A DNA stretch of 64,000 nucleotides, from positions 51,953,469-52,017,468 of the forward strand of contig OZ020485.1 of NCBI GenBank assembly GCA_963971405.1. Direction: 5' to 3'. Each line of letters begins with the position of its first letter. The stretch's first letter is position 1. The DNA is from Psococerastis gibbosa. Taxonomy: Eukaryota; Arthropoda; Insecta; Psocodea; Psocidae. The notes below the pieces were generated by a model. The model ran no database searches. It was not told where the DNA came from and saw nothing but the letters and a program-made list of their open reading frames with translations. Positions 42,681-55,300 of the stretch are shown here, one piece after another. The position numbers and the translations under genes are program-made.

Positions 42681-43227
42681 TTAAATACTCGTTTCAAACC
42701 CTCATTTCAATTGCTTTTATGGACATGTAAGCCATTCATGTCCATTACAAATTTTAGGCTGTGGAATTTTTTTTCATCTGTTTTTCGGTCTTATTAAACC
42801 TAATTGGATATTAATTAATTTTACAGTCATGACACCAATACAGGTTGCTATAGAATTCTTAGCAATGCCAATGATAGTATGCCAAGCTTTCAAAAGCAGT
42901 ATCCTGGGATGAAATGGTTGAAAAAATTATAATTCCGTATGTAAAAAATATGGCAAATATCTCATTTGCTGCATTGAAACAGCACTAAGAATAGATATTG
43001 TAAAATGGGCCGATTTGATTTTTTAGATACCCTACGGTATGAAATAAAATATTATGTCATATAAATCTACATAACACAACATAAACCACGGGTAAATAAA
43101 AATTGAAATGAAATGGGATATTTCCCCGACTTTTCCTTTAACTTTTGTGTTTGGACCAAATTTTAAGGGGTTAGGGGGTGTGCTACTTTAAACAGTTTTT
43201 GATAGCAATTCTCAGTATTTAAGGATG

Positions 43228-43870
43228 AAAAAAAATTGGTTGTCTCTATAAGTCGGTTGTAAAGGCGGTTTACGGACGATAGTTTAACGTGACAACGCCT
43301 AAATTAACTTAAATTTAATTAACTAATTAACTTAAATGATATATGGCTGGAAAGAGAAAGAAACGTGGAAAAGCCCGTAAAAGCCTTTAAGTAATTTTAA
43401 TTTTTTATATATAGGTAGACAATAACGCGGCCGAAAGAGGCCTTTTTTGAGGAAAATCGTGCGCACTCCCTGGCATTTTACACCCTGAAAGCCAAAAACA
43501 CTTGCTTGATTATCAAAAGACATATCATGCCATGAAAGAGGAAGATTGGACGAAGACATGGGTATAATTTAAATTATTAAGATAGGTCTTCTACATCAAA
43601 AAATTGCTTTAAACCCGCCCACGCAATTCAAATGGGATTGCCGGAAATGCGTCACTTTGTGTTCCACTCCCGTTTTAGGGGTGAAGGTATGAATTTGAAA
43701 ATATGTGTTTATACTCGTTTGAAGCCACAATTAATACTGCTTCTAATGAGACATAAAAAATTATTTTCGGTTGAAAATTGCAGGCTGTCGAATTGAATAT
43801 CAATTTTTTCGTCAATATGCACCGAAATTGAATATTAATTAATTTTACGGTCTTAAAAGGAGTATTCTTG
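43228..43870 (+). repeat. Array module homologous to dispersed intronic repeat
   Basis: It shares ordered landmarks with 9418-10290 (TTGGTTGTCT, GGTTTACGGACGATAG, ATATGGCTGGAAAGAGAAAG, CAATTCAAATGGGATTGC). It recurs at about 53515 and 58890 in the later units. Confidence 0.75.
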
Positions 43871-43970
43871 GTTTTAATTAGCCTATCTTTGCTGAAAATA
43901 CTATAATATACATTAAGCAATAGTATGTGTTAGTTACTCCTGGGACTTAGCGGTGAAAAAAAATTATTTT

Positions 43971-45557
43971 GCCGAGAAAGCGGAAAATATTCATTTATCT
44001 ATCACATAGCTGCATTGAAACAGCTTGAAGCATACGTATTGCGTGTGGGGGTTTTAAAATATTTTGATTTAATACAGTACATGTTAAAGTAATTCGTGAT
44101 AAAAACATGCAGCTACAAAATGCAACATAAGCCACGGAGTAAATAAATACCAATATCAAACGGGAGATTTCCCCGACCTTTTCATGAAATTTTGGGTTTT
44201 GACCGAATTTTCAGGGGGAAGGGGGTTGAAAGAAGTTATATGTCTGCATTTGTTTAAAACCTGTATTTAAGCCGCTTATAATGAGGCAGTAACCGTGTTG
44301 CCCTAAGTTGGATATTACAGGCTGAATTATTTTTTAACTCTTTTTTCGTCTATATACACCGAAATTGAACATTTATACTTTTTACGGTTGAAAAGCAAAA
44401 TAGGTGGCCTAAATTAGTTTGACACTGCTATAGATACTATAGTTAACATTAAGCAACAGTTTCCGTTGGTTATTCTAGGGAAAAAAGGGTGCAAAAAAAA
44501 ATTGATGTTCGAGAATACAGAAAATAGTCATTTATCTATTGAAATGGAAATAGCTCGAAGAATACGTAGTGTATTTGGGGTTATTTGACTTTTTTGGTTA
44601 GTTTATAGTGTAAGCTAAGATAATAAAAGATAAAAACGTCTACTAAACGCAATGTGGGTGGCTGTATATATTTTTTGTCTGTTTATTCGTGTTAATTCAC
44701 CTAAATTGAATATTAATTATTTTTAGGGTTTTCAAAGTAAGCAGAATTACTTAAAATGACTCATCATCGTTGCTACAGATATTTTGCCAAACATTAACCA
44801 ATATAGTTTTTGTTGTGGCTGCAAAAAAATTAATCTGCCGAAAAACCGGAAAATAGTCATTTTTCTATTAAGTAGCGGCATTGAAATAGCCCGAAGAATG
44901 CATATTGTATATGGGCCTATTTGACCTTATAAAGTAATGTGTGATATAACCATCGACATAACACAACATAAACCACGGAGTAAATAAAAAATTAAATCAA
45001 ATGAGATATTTCCCTGACTTTTTCTTGAAATTTTGCGTTTTGGTCGAATTTTCTGGAGGAAGGGGGTTGATGGATGTTATGTGTTTATATTTGTTTCAAA
45101 CCTTTATATTTGCTGCTTATAATGAGCGAATAATTGTTGGCTTAACCTGTTTATTGCAGGCCGTATAATTTTTTGTCTATTTATTGGGGTTAATGCACCC
45201 AAATTTAATATGAATTATTTTTACGGGTCTGAAAGTAAGACGGGTGACTTGAAACGACTCATCATTGCTATAGATACTTCGCTTAACATTTAGTAACCGT
45301 ATTTGTTAGCAATTTCAGGTATTTAAGGGTGCAAAAAAAGTTAATATGCCGAGATTCGGAAAATAGTTATTATTCTATCATACGGCGGCATTGAAATAGC
45401 TGGAAGACAACGTATTGTATGTGGGGTTATTTGTCCTTCTTGGATTGCCTATTGTATTAACTAAAATATTCTATGCCAACGACATCAACAATTGACAACA
45501 TAACCCACGGAGTCAAGAAATACCAAAATTGAACTGGAGATTTCCCCGAAATGTTCT

Positions 45558-45592
<35 letters not shown>

Positions 45593-45869
45593 GAATTTCA
45601 AAGGGAAGGGGGTTGTTGAAAGTTACGTCTTTATACTCGTGTCCAACCTATGTTTATGCCGCTTATAATGAAGTTGTAACTTAAGTTGAATGCTTTTTAT
45701 ATATTTTTTCGTCAATATGCACCGAAATTGAATATTAATTAATTTTACGGTCTTGAAAGCAGTATAGGTGGCTTTAATTAGCCTAACATTGCTACAGATA
45801 CTATAGTATACATAAAGCAATAGTATTTGTTAGTATTCCTGGGACTTAGTGGTGAAAAAAAATTATTTT
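43971..45869 (+). repeat. 1.9-kb sub-repeat, copy 1
   Basis: Bounded by the landmark GCCGAGAAAGCGGAAAAT at 43971 and 45870. Inside, four diverged monomers are marked by ATTGAAA(C/T)AGC-type anchors at about 44014, 44539, 44880 and 45390 (525, 341, 510, 523 bp to the next). Confidence 0.85.
45561..45589 (+). repeat. Poly-T tract of the 1.9-kb sub-repeat
   Basis: About 29 T; the equivalents at 47460, 60944 and 62843 have about 28, 29 and 30 T, so length varies slightly between copies. Confidence 0.8.
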
Positions 45870-47456
45870 GCCGAGAAAGCGGAAAATATTCATTTATCTA
45901 TCACATAGCTGCATTGAAACAGCTTGAAGCATACGTATTGCGTGTGGGGGTTTTAAAATATTTTGATTTAATACAGTACATGTTAAAGTAATTCGTGATA
46001 AAAACATGCAGCTACAAAATGCAACATAAGCCACGGAGTAAATAAATACCAATATCAAACGGGAGATTTCCCCGACCTTTTCATGAAATTTTGGGTTTTG
46101 ACCGAATTTTCAGGGGGAAGGGGGTTGAAAGAAGTTATATGTCTGCATTTGTTTAAAACCTGTATTTAAGCCGCTTATAATGAGGCAGTAACCGTGTTGC
46201 CCTAAGTTGGATATTACAGGCTGAATTATTTTTTAACTCTTTTTTCGTCTATATACACCGAAATTGAACATTTATACTTTTTACGGTTGAAAAGCAAAAT
46301 AGGTGGCCTAAATTAGTTTGACACTGCTATAGATACTATAGTTAACATTAAGCAACAGTTTCCGTTGGTTATTCTAGGGAAAAAAGGGTGCAAAAAAAAA
46401 TTGATGTTCGAGAATACAGAAAATAGTCATTTATCTATTGAAATGGAAATAGCTCGAAGAATACGTAGTGTATTTGGGGTTATTTGACTTTTTTGGTTAG
46501 TTTATAGTGTAAGCTAAGATAATAAAAGATAAAAACGTCTACTAAACGCAATGTGGGTGGCTGTATATATTTTTTGTCTGTTTATTCGTGTTAATTCACC
46601 TAAATTGAATATTAATTATTTTTAGGGTTTTCAAAGTAAGCAGAATTACTTAAAATGACTCATCATCGTTGCTACAGATATTTTGCCAAACATTAACCAA
46701 TATAGTTTTTGTTGTGGCTGCAAAAAAATTAATCTGCCGAAAAACCGGAAAATAGTCATTTTTCTATTAAGTAGCGGCATTGAAATAGCCCGAAGAATGC
46801 ATATTGTATATGGGCCTATTTGACCTTATAAAGTAATGTGTGATATAACCATCGACATAACACAACATAAACCACGGAGTAAATAAAAAATTAAATCAAA
46901 TGAGATATTTCCCTGACTTTTTCTTGAAATTTTGCGTTTTGGTCGAATTTTCTGGAGGAAGGGGGTTGATGGATGTTATGTGTTTATATTTGTTTCAAAC
47001 CTTTATATTTGCTGCTTATAATGAGCGAATAATTGTTGGCTTAACCTGTTTATTGCAGGCCGTATAATTTTTTGTCTATTTATTGGGGTTAATGCACCCA
47101 AATTTAATATGAATTATTTTTACGGGTCTGAAAGTAAGACGGGTGACTTGAAACGACTCATCATTGCTATAGATACTTCGCTTAACATTTAGTAACCGTA
47201 TTTGTTAGCAATTTCAGGTATTTAAGGGTGCAAAAAAAGTTAATATGCCGAGATTCGGAAAATAGTTATTATTCTATCATACGGCGGCATTGAAATAGCT
47301 GGAAGACAACGTATTGTATGTGGGGTTATTTGTCCTTCTTGGATTGCCTATTGTATTAACTAAAATATTCTATGCCAACGACATCAACAATTGACAACAT
47401 AACCCACGGAGTCAAGAAATACCAAAATTGAACTGGAGATTTCCCCGAAATGTTCT

Positions 47457-47490
<34 letters not shown>

Positions 47491-47768
47491 GAATTTCAAA
47501 GGGAAGGGGGTTGTTGAAAGTTACGTCTTTATACTCGTGTCCAACCTATGTTTATGCCGCTTATAATGAAGTTGTAACTTAAGTTGAATGCTTTTTATAT
47601 ATTTTTTCGTCAATATGCACCGAAATTGAATATTAATTAATTTTACGGTCTTGAAAGCAGTATAGGTGGCTTTAATTAGCCTAACATTGCTACAGATACT
47701 ATAGTATACATAAAGCAATAGTATTTGTTAGTATTCCTGGGACTTAGTGGTCAAAAAAAATTAATATG
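45870..47768 (+). repeat. 1.9-kb sub-repeat, copy 2
   Basis: Nearly identical to copy 1 over long stretches; its end changes to a CCGGAAAATATTTTTTTA variant leading into the rest of unit 1. Confidence 0.85.
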
Positions 47769-48145
47769 CCGAGAAACCGGAAAATATTTTTTTATCTACC
47801 ACATAGCTGCATTGAAATAGCTAGAAGAATACGTATTGTATGTGGGGGTTTTTAAACTTTTTTTGATTTACTCCAGTATATGGTAAAACATCATGTGTGA
47901 AAAAAACATCTACAAAATACAACACAAGCCACGGTGAAAATAAATACCAAAATCGAACGGGAGATTCCCCCGACCTTTTCATGAAATTTTGTGTTTTGAC
48001 CGAATTTTCAGGGGGAAGGGGGTCGAAAGTAGTTATATGTTTGAAATCGTTTAAAACTTGTAATTAAGCCGCTTAAAATAACCGTTGGCCTAAGTTGGAT
48101 ATTACAGACTGTGTAATTTTTTAACTCTTTCTTGGTCTATATACA

Positions 48146-48237
48146 CCGAAATAGAACATTAATTATATTATATTTTCGGTTTTGAAAGCATCCGAAATAG
48201 AACATTAATTATATTATATTTTCGGTTTTGAAAGCAT
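48146..48237 (+). repeat. 46-bp perfect tandem duplication
   Basis: Two copies begin CCGAAATAGAACATTAATT at 48146 and 48192. The matching place in unit 2 (near 54640) has one copy. Confidence 0.85.
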
Positions 48238-49080
48238 AATAGGTGGCCTAAATTAGCTTGAAATTGCTATAGATACTATAGTTAACATTAAACTGTTTCC
48301 GTTGGTAATTCTAGGGAAAGAAGGGTGCAAAAAAATTAATATGCCGAAAAACCGGAAAATAGCCATTTGTATATCACTTGGCGGCATTGAAATAGCTGGA
48401 AGAATACGTATTGTATATGGGATTATTTACCTTTTTCGGATAGCCTATTATATAAGATAATAAAAGATAAAAAGTCTACTAAACTCAACATAAACCATAG
48501 AGAATGTAAACCACCGAAAGTGGACATGAAACATGCCCTAAAAAGACACAAATATTCGCAATTTTGGGATTTTACATTGCGAAAATATGTTGATATTGTA
48601 CGTTAATTACATGAATCTGATACAGTAGTATAATGAGTGATAGGTTTTATCCATATTAATTACATATTATAGATATAGGAAGCCAAATATATACCATTTT
48701 CAACGTGAAACTTGAAGATATCCACACTGTAGGCAAAATGATAGGCGTAAATTGGAACATTTGTTGATTTTTTGTTTACATATGTAAACAGTATGTGAAA
48801 CTGCAAATTTACTTGAAATTTACTTGAAAGCAATGTGGGTGGCTGAAATTACCTTAGCATTGCTAAAGATACCATAGTAAACATGAAGCTAGTGCGTAGG
48901 TAAATCCTGGTAATTGCGGGTGCAAAAAAATTAATATGCCGAGAATACAGAAAATAGTCATTTATCTATCACTTGGCGGCATTGAAATAGCTCGAAGAAT
49001 AAGTATTGTATATGGGATTATTAACCTTTTTCGGATAGCCTATTGTCTAAGATAAGATAATAAAAGATAAAAAGTCTACT

Positions 49081-50132
49081 AAACGCAACATTAACCATGG
49101 AGTATGTAAAGCACCGAAAGTGGACATGAAACATGCCATCAAAATACACATGTATTCGAAAATTTGGGTTCGAAAATTTGGGTTCTAAAATTGGGAAAAT
49201 ATGTGGATAATGTACGATAATTACATAAAACCGGTACAGTAGTATAATGTTTGATACATTTTATTCATATAAAATGCATATTATAGAAATAGGAAGCAAA
49301 ACATAGGCCATTTTTAACATAAAAACATGATGATATCCACAATGTACCCGAAATGGTAGGCCTAAATTGGATGATTTGTTGATTGTTTGTTGACATTAAA
49401 AACAACATGCGAAACTGCAAATTTACGATACATTTTGACCACGAAAAAGGAGGTAGATTTTTCGAAATTATCAAAAACGGGAATATTTTCAGGAATTTAG
49501 TGGGAAATTTCGTGTTTGACCCGATTTTACAGGGGGAGGGGGGATGATGAAAACATCCCTTGTATACGCCCTTGAAAGCACCATTCATATTGCATTCAAC
49601 GACACATTAAACATCCTCGCGTATTGAAAACTGCAGACAGTGGAATATTTGTAACTGCAGAAACGGGAGAATTCCTTGAGTTTTTATGCGTCTCGACCGA
49701 AATTTCAGGGGGAAGGGGGAGGAAGAAGTCATGTGTTTGTATTTGCTAAATAGCTGTATTTGTGCCGCTTATAATGAAGCTATAATTGTTGGTCCTACTT
49801 GGATATTACAGAGTATATAATTTTTTAACTCTTTTATGGTCTTCATACACCAAAATTGAAAATGAATTTATTTTACGGTATTGAAAGCATTGTGGGTGGC
49901 TTAAATTACCATAGCATTGCTACAGATACTTAATTAAACATTATGCAAATGCTTTCGTAGTTAAGTCCTGGTAATTGTGGGTGCAAAAAAATTAATATGC
50001 CGAGAATAAGAAAAATAGTCATTTTTCTATGACTTGGCGGCATTGAAATAGCTGGAAGAATACGTAATGTATATAGGGTTATTTGACCTTTTTAGATACA
50101 ATATAGTATAAGATAAGATAGTAAAAGATAAA
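49081..50132 (+). repeat. 1.05-kb sub-repeat, copy 1
   Basis: Starts AAACGCAACATTAACCATGG; contains the landmark GGGGGAGGGGGGATGATGAA. Confidence 0.8.
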
Positions 50133-51190
50133 AACGTCCACTAAACGCAACATGATCCATGGAGTATGTAAAGCACCGAAAGTGGACATGAAACATGCCA
50201 TTATAATACACATATATTCGAAAATTTGGGTTCCTAAATTGGGAAAATATGTTGATATCGTACTTTAAGTACATTAAACCGTTACAGTAGTATAATGTGT
50301 GATACATTTTATCCATACAAAATTCATATCATAGAAATAGGAAGCATAACATTTGCCATTTTTATTGTGAAAATTGAAGATATGCACACTGAACCCGAAC
50401 TGGTAGACCTAAATTGGATGATTTGTTGATAACTTGTTGACATTAGTAAACAAAATGCGAAACTGCAAATTTACGATACATTTTGACCACGAAAAAGAAG
50501 GTAGATTTTTCGAAATTATCAAAAACGGGAATATTTTCAGGAATTTAGTGGGAAATTTCGTGTTTGACCCGATTTTACAGGGGGAGGGGGGATGATGAAA
50601 ACATCCCTTGTATACGCCCCTGAAAGCATCATTCATACTGCATTCAACGACACATTAAACATCCTCGCGTATTGAAAACTGCAGACAGTGGAATATTTGT
50701 AACTGCAGAAACGGGAGAATTCCTTGAGTTTTTATGTGTCTCGACCGAAATTTCAGGGGGAAGGGGGAGGAGGAAGTCATTTGTTTGTATTTGTTTAAAA
50801 GCTGTATTTGTGCCGCTTATAATGAAGCAATAATTGTTGGTCTTACTTGGATATCACAGACCATATAATTTTTTAACTCTTTTATGGTCTTCATACACTA
50901 AAATTGAAATTTAATTTATTTTACGGTATTGAAAGCATTGTGGGTGGCTTAAATTACCTTAGCATTGCTACAGGTGCAATACTAAACATTATGCAAATGC
51001 TTCCGTAGTTGAGTCCTGGTAATTGTGGGTGCAAAAAAATTAATATGCCGAGAATACGGAAAATAGTCATTTTTCTATCACTTGGCGGCAATGAAATAAC
51101 TGGAAGAATACGTAATGTATATGGGGTTATTTGACCTTTTTAGATACCATATAGTATTAGATAAGATAATAAAAGATAAAAACGTCTACT
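50133..51190 (+). repeat. 1.05-kb sub-repeat, copy 2
   Basis: Spacing of the GGGGGAGGGGGGATGATG landmark to copy 1 is 1048 bp. Unit 2 has one equivalent at 55518-56568. Confidence 0.8.
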
Positions 51191-51719
51191 AAACGCAACA
51201 TAAACCACGGAGTATGTAAACCACCGAAAGTGGACGTGAAACATGCCTTTAAAATACGCATATAATCGAAACTTTGGGTTCTTAAATTAGAAAAATATGA
51301 TGATATTGTACGTTAACTACATGAATCTGGTACAGTAGTATAATGTGTGATACATTTTATCCATATAAAATTCATATCATAGAAATAGGAAGCATAACAT
51401 TGGCCATTTTTAACGTCAAACTTGAAGATATGCACACTGTACCCGAAATGGTAGGCCTAAATTGGATGATTTGTTGATAACTTGTTTACATTAGTAAACA
51501 ACATGCGAAACTGCAAATTCAAAAAACATTTTCACCCCTAAAATAAGGGTAGATTTTTCGAAATTATCGAAAACGGGAGAATTTTTGAGAATTTCGCGTG
51601 AAATTTCGTGTTTGACCCGATTTTAAAGGGGGAGAGGGGATGATGGAACCACCCCTTGTATACTCGGATGCAACCCCTATTTATAGTGCCTTTAGCGACC
51701 CCTTAACTATTCATGTCGG

Positions 51720-52369
51720 TTAAAAATTGCAGGCTGTGGAATTTTTTATCTCTAAGCATGCACAGCAGGGTATACCCTTTTCCCGCATGTAGGCCTCTTG
51801 CACACCCCCCTTACATACCTAGCTGTGGGGAAACTGGTAGACCGACAGCAATATAACTTACACAGTTGTAAAGAGCAAGGATAGTGGAAAGTAGCAAAGT
51901 GGTTTTAAATTTTTTGAATCAATTTTTTTCCCGCGAAAATCGTCCCCGAAAAACGCGTTTTTTCGTCGAAAATGGGCATTTTTTCGCATTTTTGCCCTTT
52001 TTCACTTTGCTAATTATCTGGAAGCCGTCAGATTTTACATAGGTATGAGACCTGGGGGGAAAGTTGGGGAAAGGTTGACCGAATAGCGCTACGAAGCCAT
52101 TTTGGCCGCAGCGGATCTCAATTTTTTGTTATCGCGTTTTCCGCAGCATAGGAAAACCAATGTAAAATGTGCACTTTTTTGGCAATTTTGCAGGGGTTGG
52201 GGAAAAATGTCATAACTGGGCCAATTTTGGCCCGATTGGGATGATTCTATTTTTCCCCCACTCGACTTAGTCCTATCTATCTTTTAAGACCATTTGTCGA
52301 GCGGCAGCTCGGGCTGCGCCCTCGCAGTTATTGATGAGTGAGTGGTCGTAGGTGGGTTCTATTAAGTTA
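51720..52369 (+). repeat. CG-rich end module of the array unit
   Basis: Contains TTTTTTTCCCGCGAAAAT, CGAAAAACGCGTTTTTTCG (an imperfect palindrome around ACGCGT) and TTGTCGAGCGGCAGCTCGGG. Recurs at 57095-57750. The first unit has no such module before 42085, which makes 42085 the array edge. Confidence 0.75.
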
Positions 52370-55300
52370 CAAGTGTCTCCGCCACAGGGGCCCTACGGGC
52401 CCCACATGGCTCCTACACTTGCGCCTGCCGCGGGCGGCAGCTCGGCCTTCGGCCTCGCGGTCACTGCTCATGGGCACTGATCATGGTGGGTATCGTCATG
52501 GGTGTCAAATGAATCCTCGCGTCGAGAGCTTTTCAATGAGGTATCACACACGATTGTAGCATGAATGGTACGGGAGTTTGAGTTAAAGAAGGAAGAAGAA
52601 GAATTGAAAAAGGCGTGTTTCGGGGGTAGGGGGGGGAGGACGGTTATTGGCTATAGTTGCCACTTTTTACTAAGAAATTACATGGGGGTGAAGATGGAAC
52701 AAAGTGAAAGTTTACATAAATACGGAGGAGAACCGTAGGAAACTCGGACCAAACGCAGCTCGGCCCTTCGGGCCTCGCCGTCACTGCTTCTGTAAATTAT
52801 GTATTGTGGGGTGTCATGGATGTCAAATCAATCGTCGAGTAGAGAGCTGTCCAATGAGGCATCACACATCATGCTAACGTGAATGGAACGATAGTTATGA
52901 ATTAAATAAGGAAGAGGCATGGAAGAAAGGCGAGTTTGTGAGAGGGAGGAGGGTGGATGTTGGAAAAAGTTTTAAATACTTGTTTCAAACCCTCATTTCA
53001 ATTGCTTTTATGGACATGTAAGCCATTCATGTCCATTACATATTTTAGGCCGTGGAATTCTTTGTCTTCTGTTTTTCGGTCTTATTACACCTAATTAGAT
53101 ATTTATTAATTTTACACTCATGAAACCAATACAGGTTGCTATAAAATTCTTTGCAATGCCAATGAGAGTATGCCAAGCTTTCAAAAGCAGTATCCTGGGA
53201 TGAAATGGTTGAAAAAATTACAATACCGTATGTAAAAAATATGGAAAATATCTCATTTGCTGCATTGAAACAGCACTAAGAATAGATATTGTAAAATGGG
53301 CCGATTTGATTTTTTAGATACCCTATGGTATGAAATAAAATATTATGTCATATAAATCTACATAACACAACATAAACCACGGGTAAATAAAACATGAAAT
53401 TAAATGGGATATTTCCCCGATTTTCCTAACTTTTGTGTTTGGACCGAATTTTAAGGGGTTAGGGGGTGTGCTATTTGGAACAGTTTTTGATCGCAATTCT
53501 CGGTATTTAAGAATGAAAAAAATTGGTTGTCTCTAAATCGGTTGTAATGGCGGTTTACGGACGATAGTTTAACGTGACAACGCCTAAATTAACTTAAATT
53601 TAATTAACTAATTAACTTAAATGATATATGGCTGGAAAGAGAAAGAAACGTGGAAAAGCCCGTATAAGCCTTTAAGTAATTTTAATTTTTTATATATAGG
53701 TAGACAATAACGCGGCCGAAAGAGGCCTTTTTTGAGGAAAATCGTGCGCACCCCCTGGCGTTTTACACCCTCAAAGCCAAAAACACTTGCTTGATTATCA
53801 AAAGGCATATCATGCCATGAAAGAGGAGGAATGGACGAAGACATGGGTATAATTTAAATTATTAAGATAGGTCTTCCACATAAAAAAATTGCTTTCAACC
53901 CGCCCACGCAATTCAAATGGGATTGCCGGAAATGCGTCACTTTGTGTTCCACTCCCGTTTAAGGGGTGAAGGTATGAATTTGAAAATATGTGTTTATACT
54001 CGTTTGAAGCCATAATTAATACTGCTTCTAATGAGACATAGAAAATTAATTTCGGTTGAAAATTGCAGGCTGTGGAATTGAATATCATTTTTTTCGTCAA
54101 TATGCACCGAAATTGAATATTAATTAATTTTACGGTCTTAAAAGGAGTATTCTTGGTTTTAATTAGCCTATCTTTGCTGAAAATACTATAATATACATTA
54201 AGCAATAGTATTTGTTAGTTATTCTTGGGACTTAGTGGTGGAAAAAAATTAATATGCCGAGAAACCGGAAAATATTTATTTATCTATCACATAGCTGCAT
54301 TGAAATAGCTTGAAAAATACGTATTGTATGTGGGGTTTTTTAAACTTTTTTGATTTACTCCAGTATATGGTAAAATATAATGTGTGAAAAAAACATCTAC
54401 ATAATACAACATAAGCCACGGAGAAAATAAATACCAAAATCGAACGGGAAATTCCCCCGACCTTTTCATGAAATTTTGTGTTTTGACCGAATTTTCAGGG
54501 GGAAGGGGGTCGAAATTAGTTATTTATTTGTAGTCGTTTAAAACTTGTAATTAAGCCGCTTACAATAACCGTTGGCCTAAATTGGATATTACAGACTGTG
54601 TAATTTTTTAACTCTTTCTTGGTCTATATACACCGAAATAGAACATTAATTATATTATATTTTCGGTTTTGAAAGCATAATAGGTGGCCTAAATTAGCTT
54701 GACATTGCTATAGATACTATAGTTAACATCGAACTGTTTCCGTTGGTAATTCTAGGGAAAGAAAGGTGCAAAAAAATTAACATGCCGAAAAACCGGAAAA
54801 TAGCCATTTGTCTATCACTTGGCGGCATTGAAATAGCTGGAAGAATACGTATTGTATATTTACCTTTTTCGGATAGCCTATTATATAAGATAATTAAAGA
54901 TAAAAAGTCTACTAAACTCAACATAAACCATAGAGAATGTAAACCACCGAAAGTGGACATGAAACATGACCTAAAGAGACACAAATATTCGCAATTTTGG
55001 GATTTTACATTGCGAAAATATGTTGATATTGTACGATAATTACATGAATCTGATACAGTAGTATAATGAGTGATAGGTTTTACCCATATTAATTACATAT
55101 TATAGATATAGGAAGCCAAATATATGCCATTTTCAACGTGAAACTTGAAGATATCCACACTGTAGCCAAAATGGTAGGCGTAAATTGGAACATTTGTTGA
55201 TTTTTTGTTTACATTTGTAAACAGTATGTGAAACTGCAAATTTACTTGAAATTTACTTGAAAGCAATGTGGGTGGCTGAAATTACCTTAGCATTGCTAAA

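Larger units (their letters stand above)
42085..52369 (+). repeat. Satellite array, higher-order unit 1 (10.3 kb, expanded)
   Basis: It starts with the landmark CAAGTGTCTCCGCCACAGG. Relative to unit 2 it contains two additional 1.9-kb sub-repeats (43971-47768), one additional 1.05-kb sub-repeat and an additional 46-bp duplication (48146-48237). Those differences account for nearly all of its additional 4.9 kb. No coding gene is supported; the open frames repeat with the array and lack codon bias. Confidence 0.9.

Noticed and set aside
45623..45820. A conserved 65-codon protein present four times in the array
   Set aside because: Identity is explained by recent homogenisation of the 1.9-kb DNA repeat; nothing suggests selection on the protein, and the diverged monomers do not keep the frame.
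49265..49588. A 75-145 codon ORF family in the 1.05-kb sub-repeat (also 50409-50636 and 55576-56013)
   Set aside because: The frame length varies through frameshifts between copies, and its end changes completely; repeat by-product.
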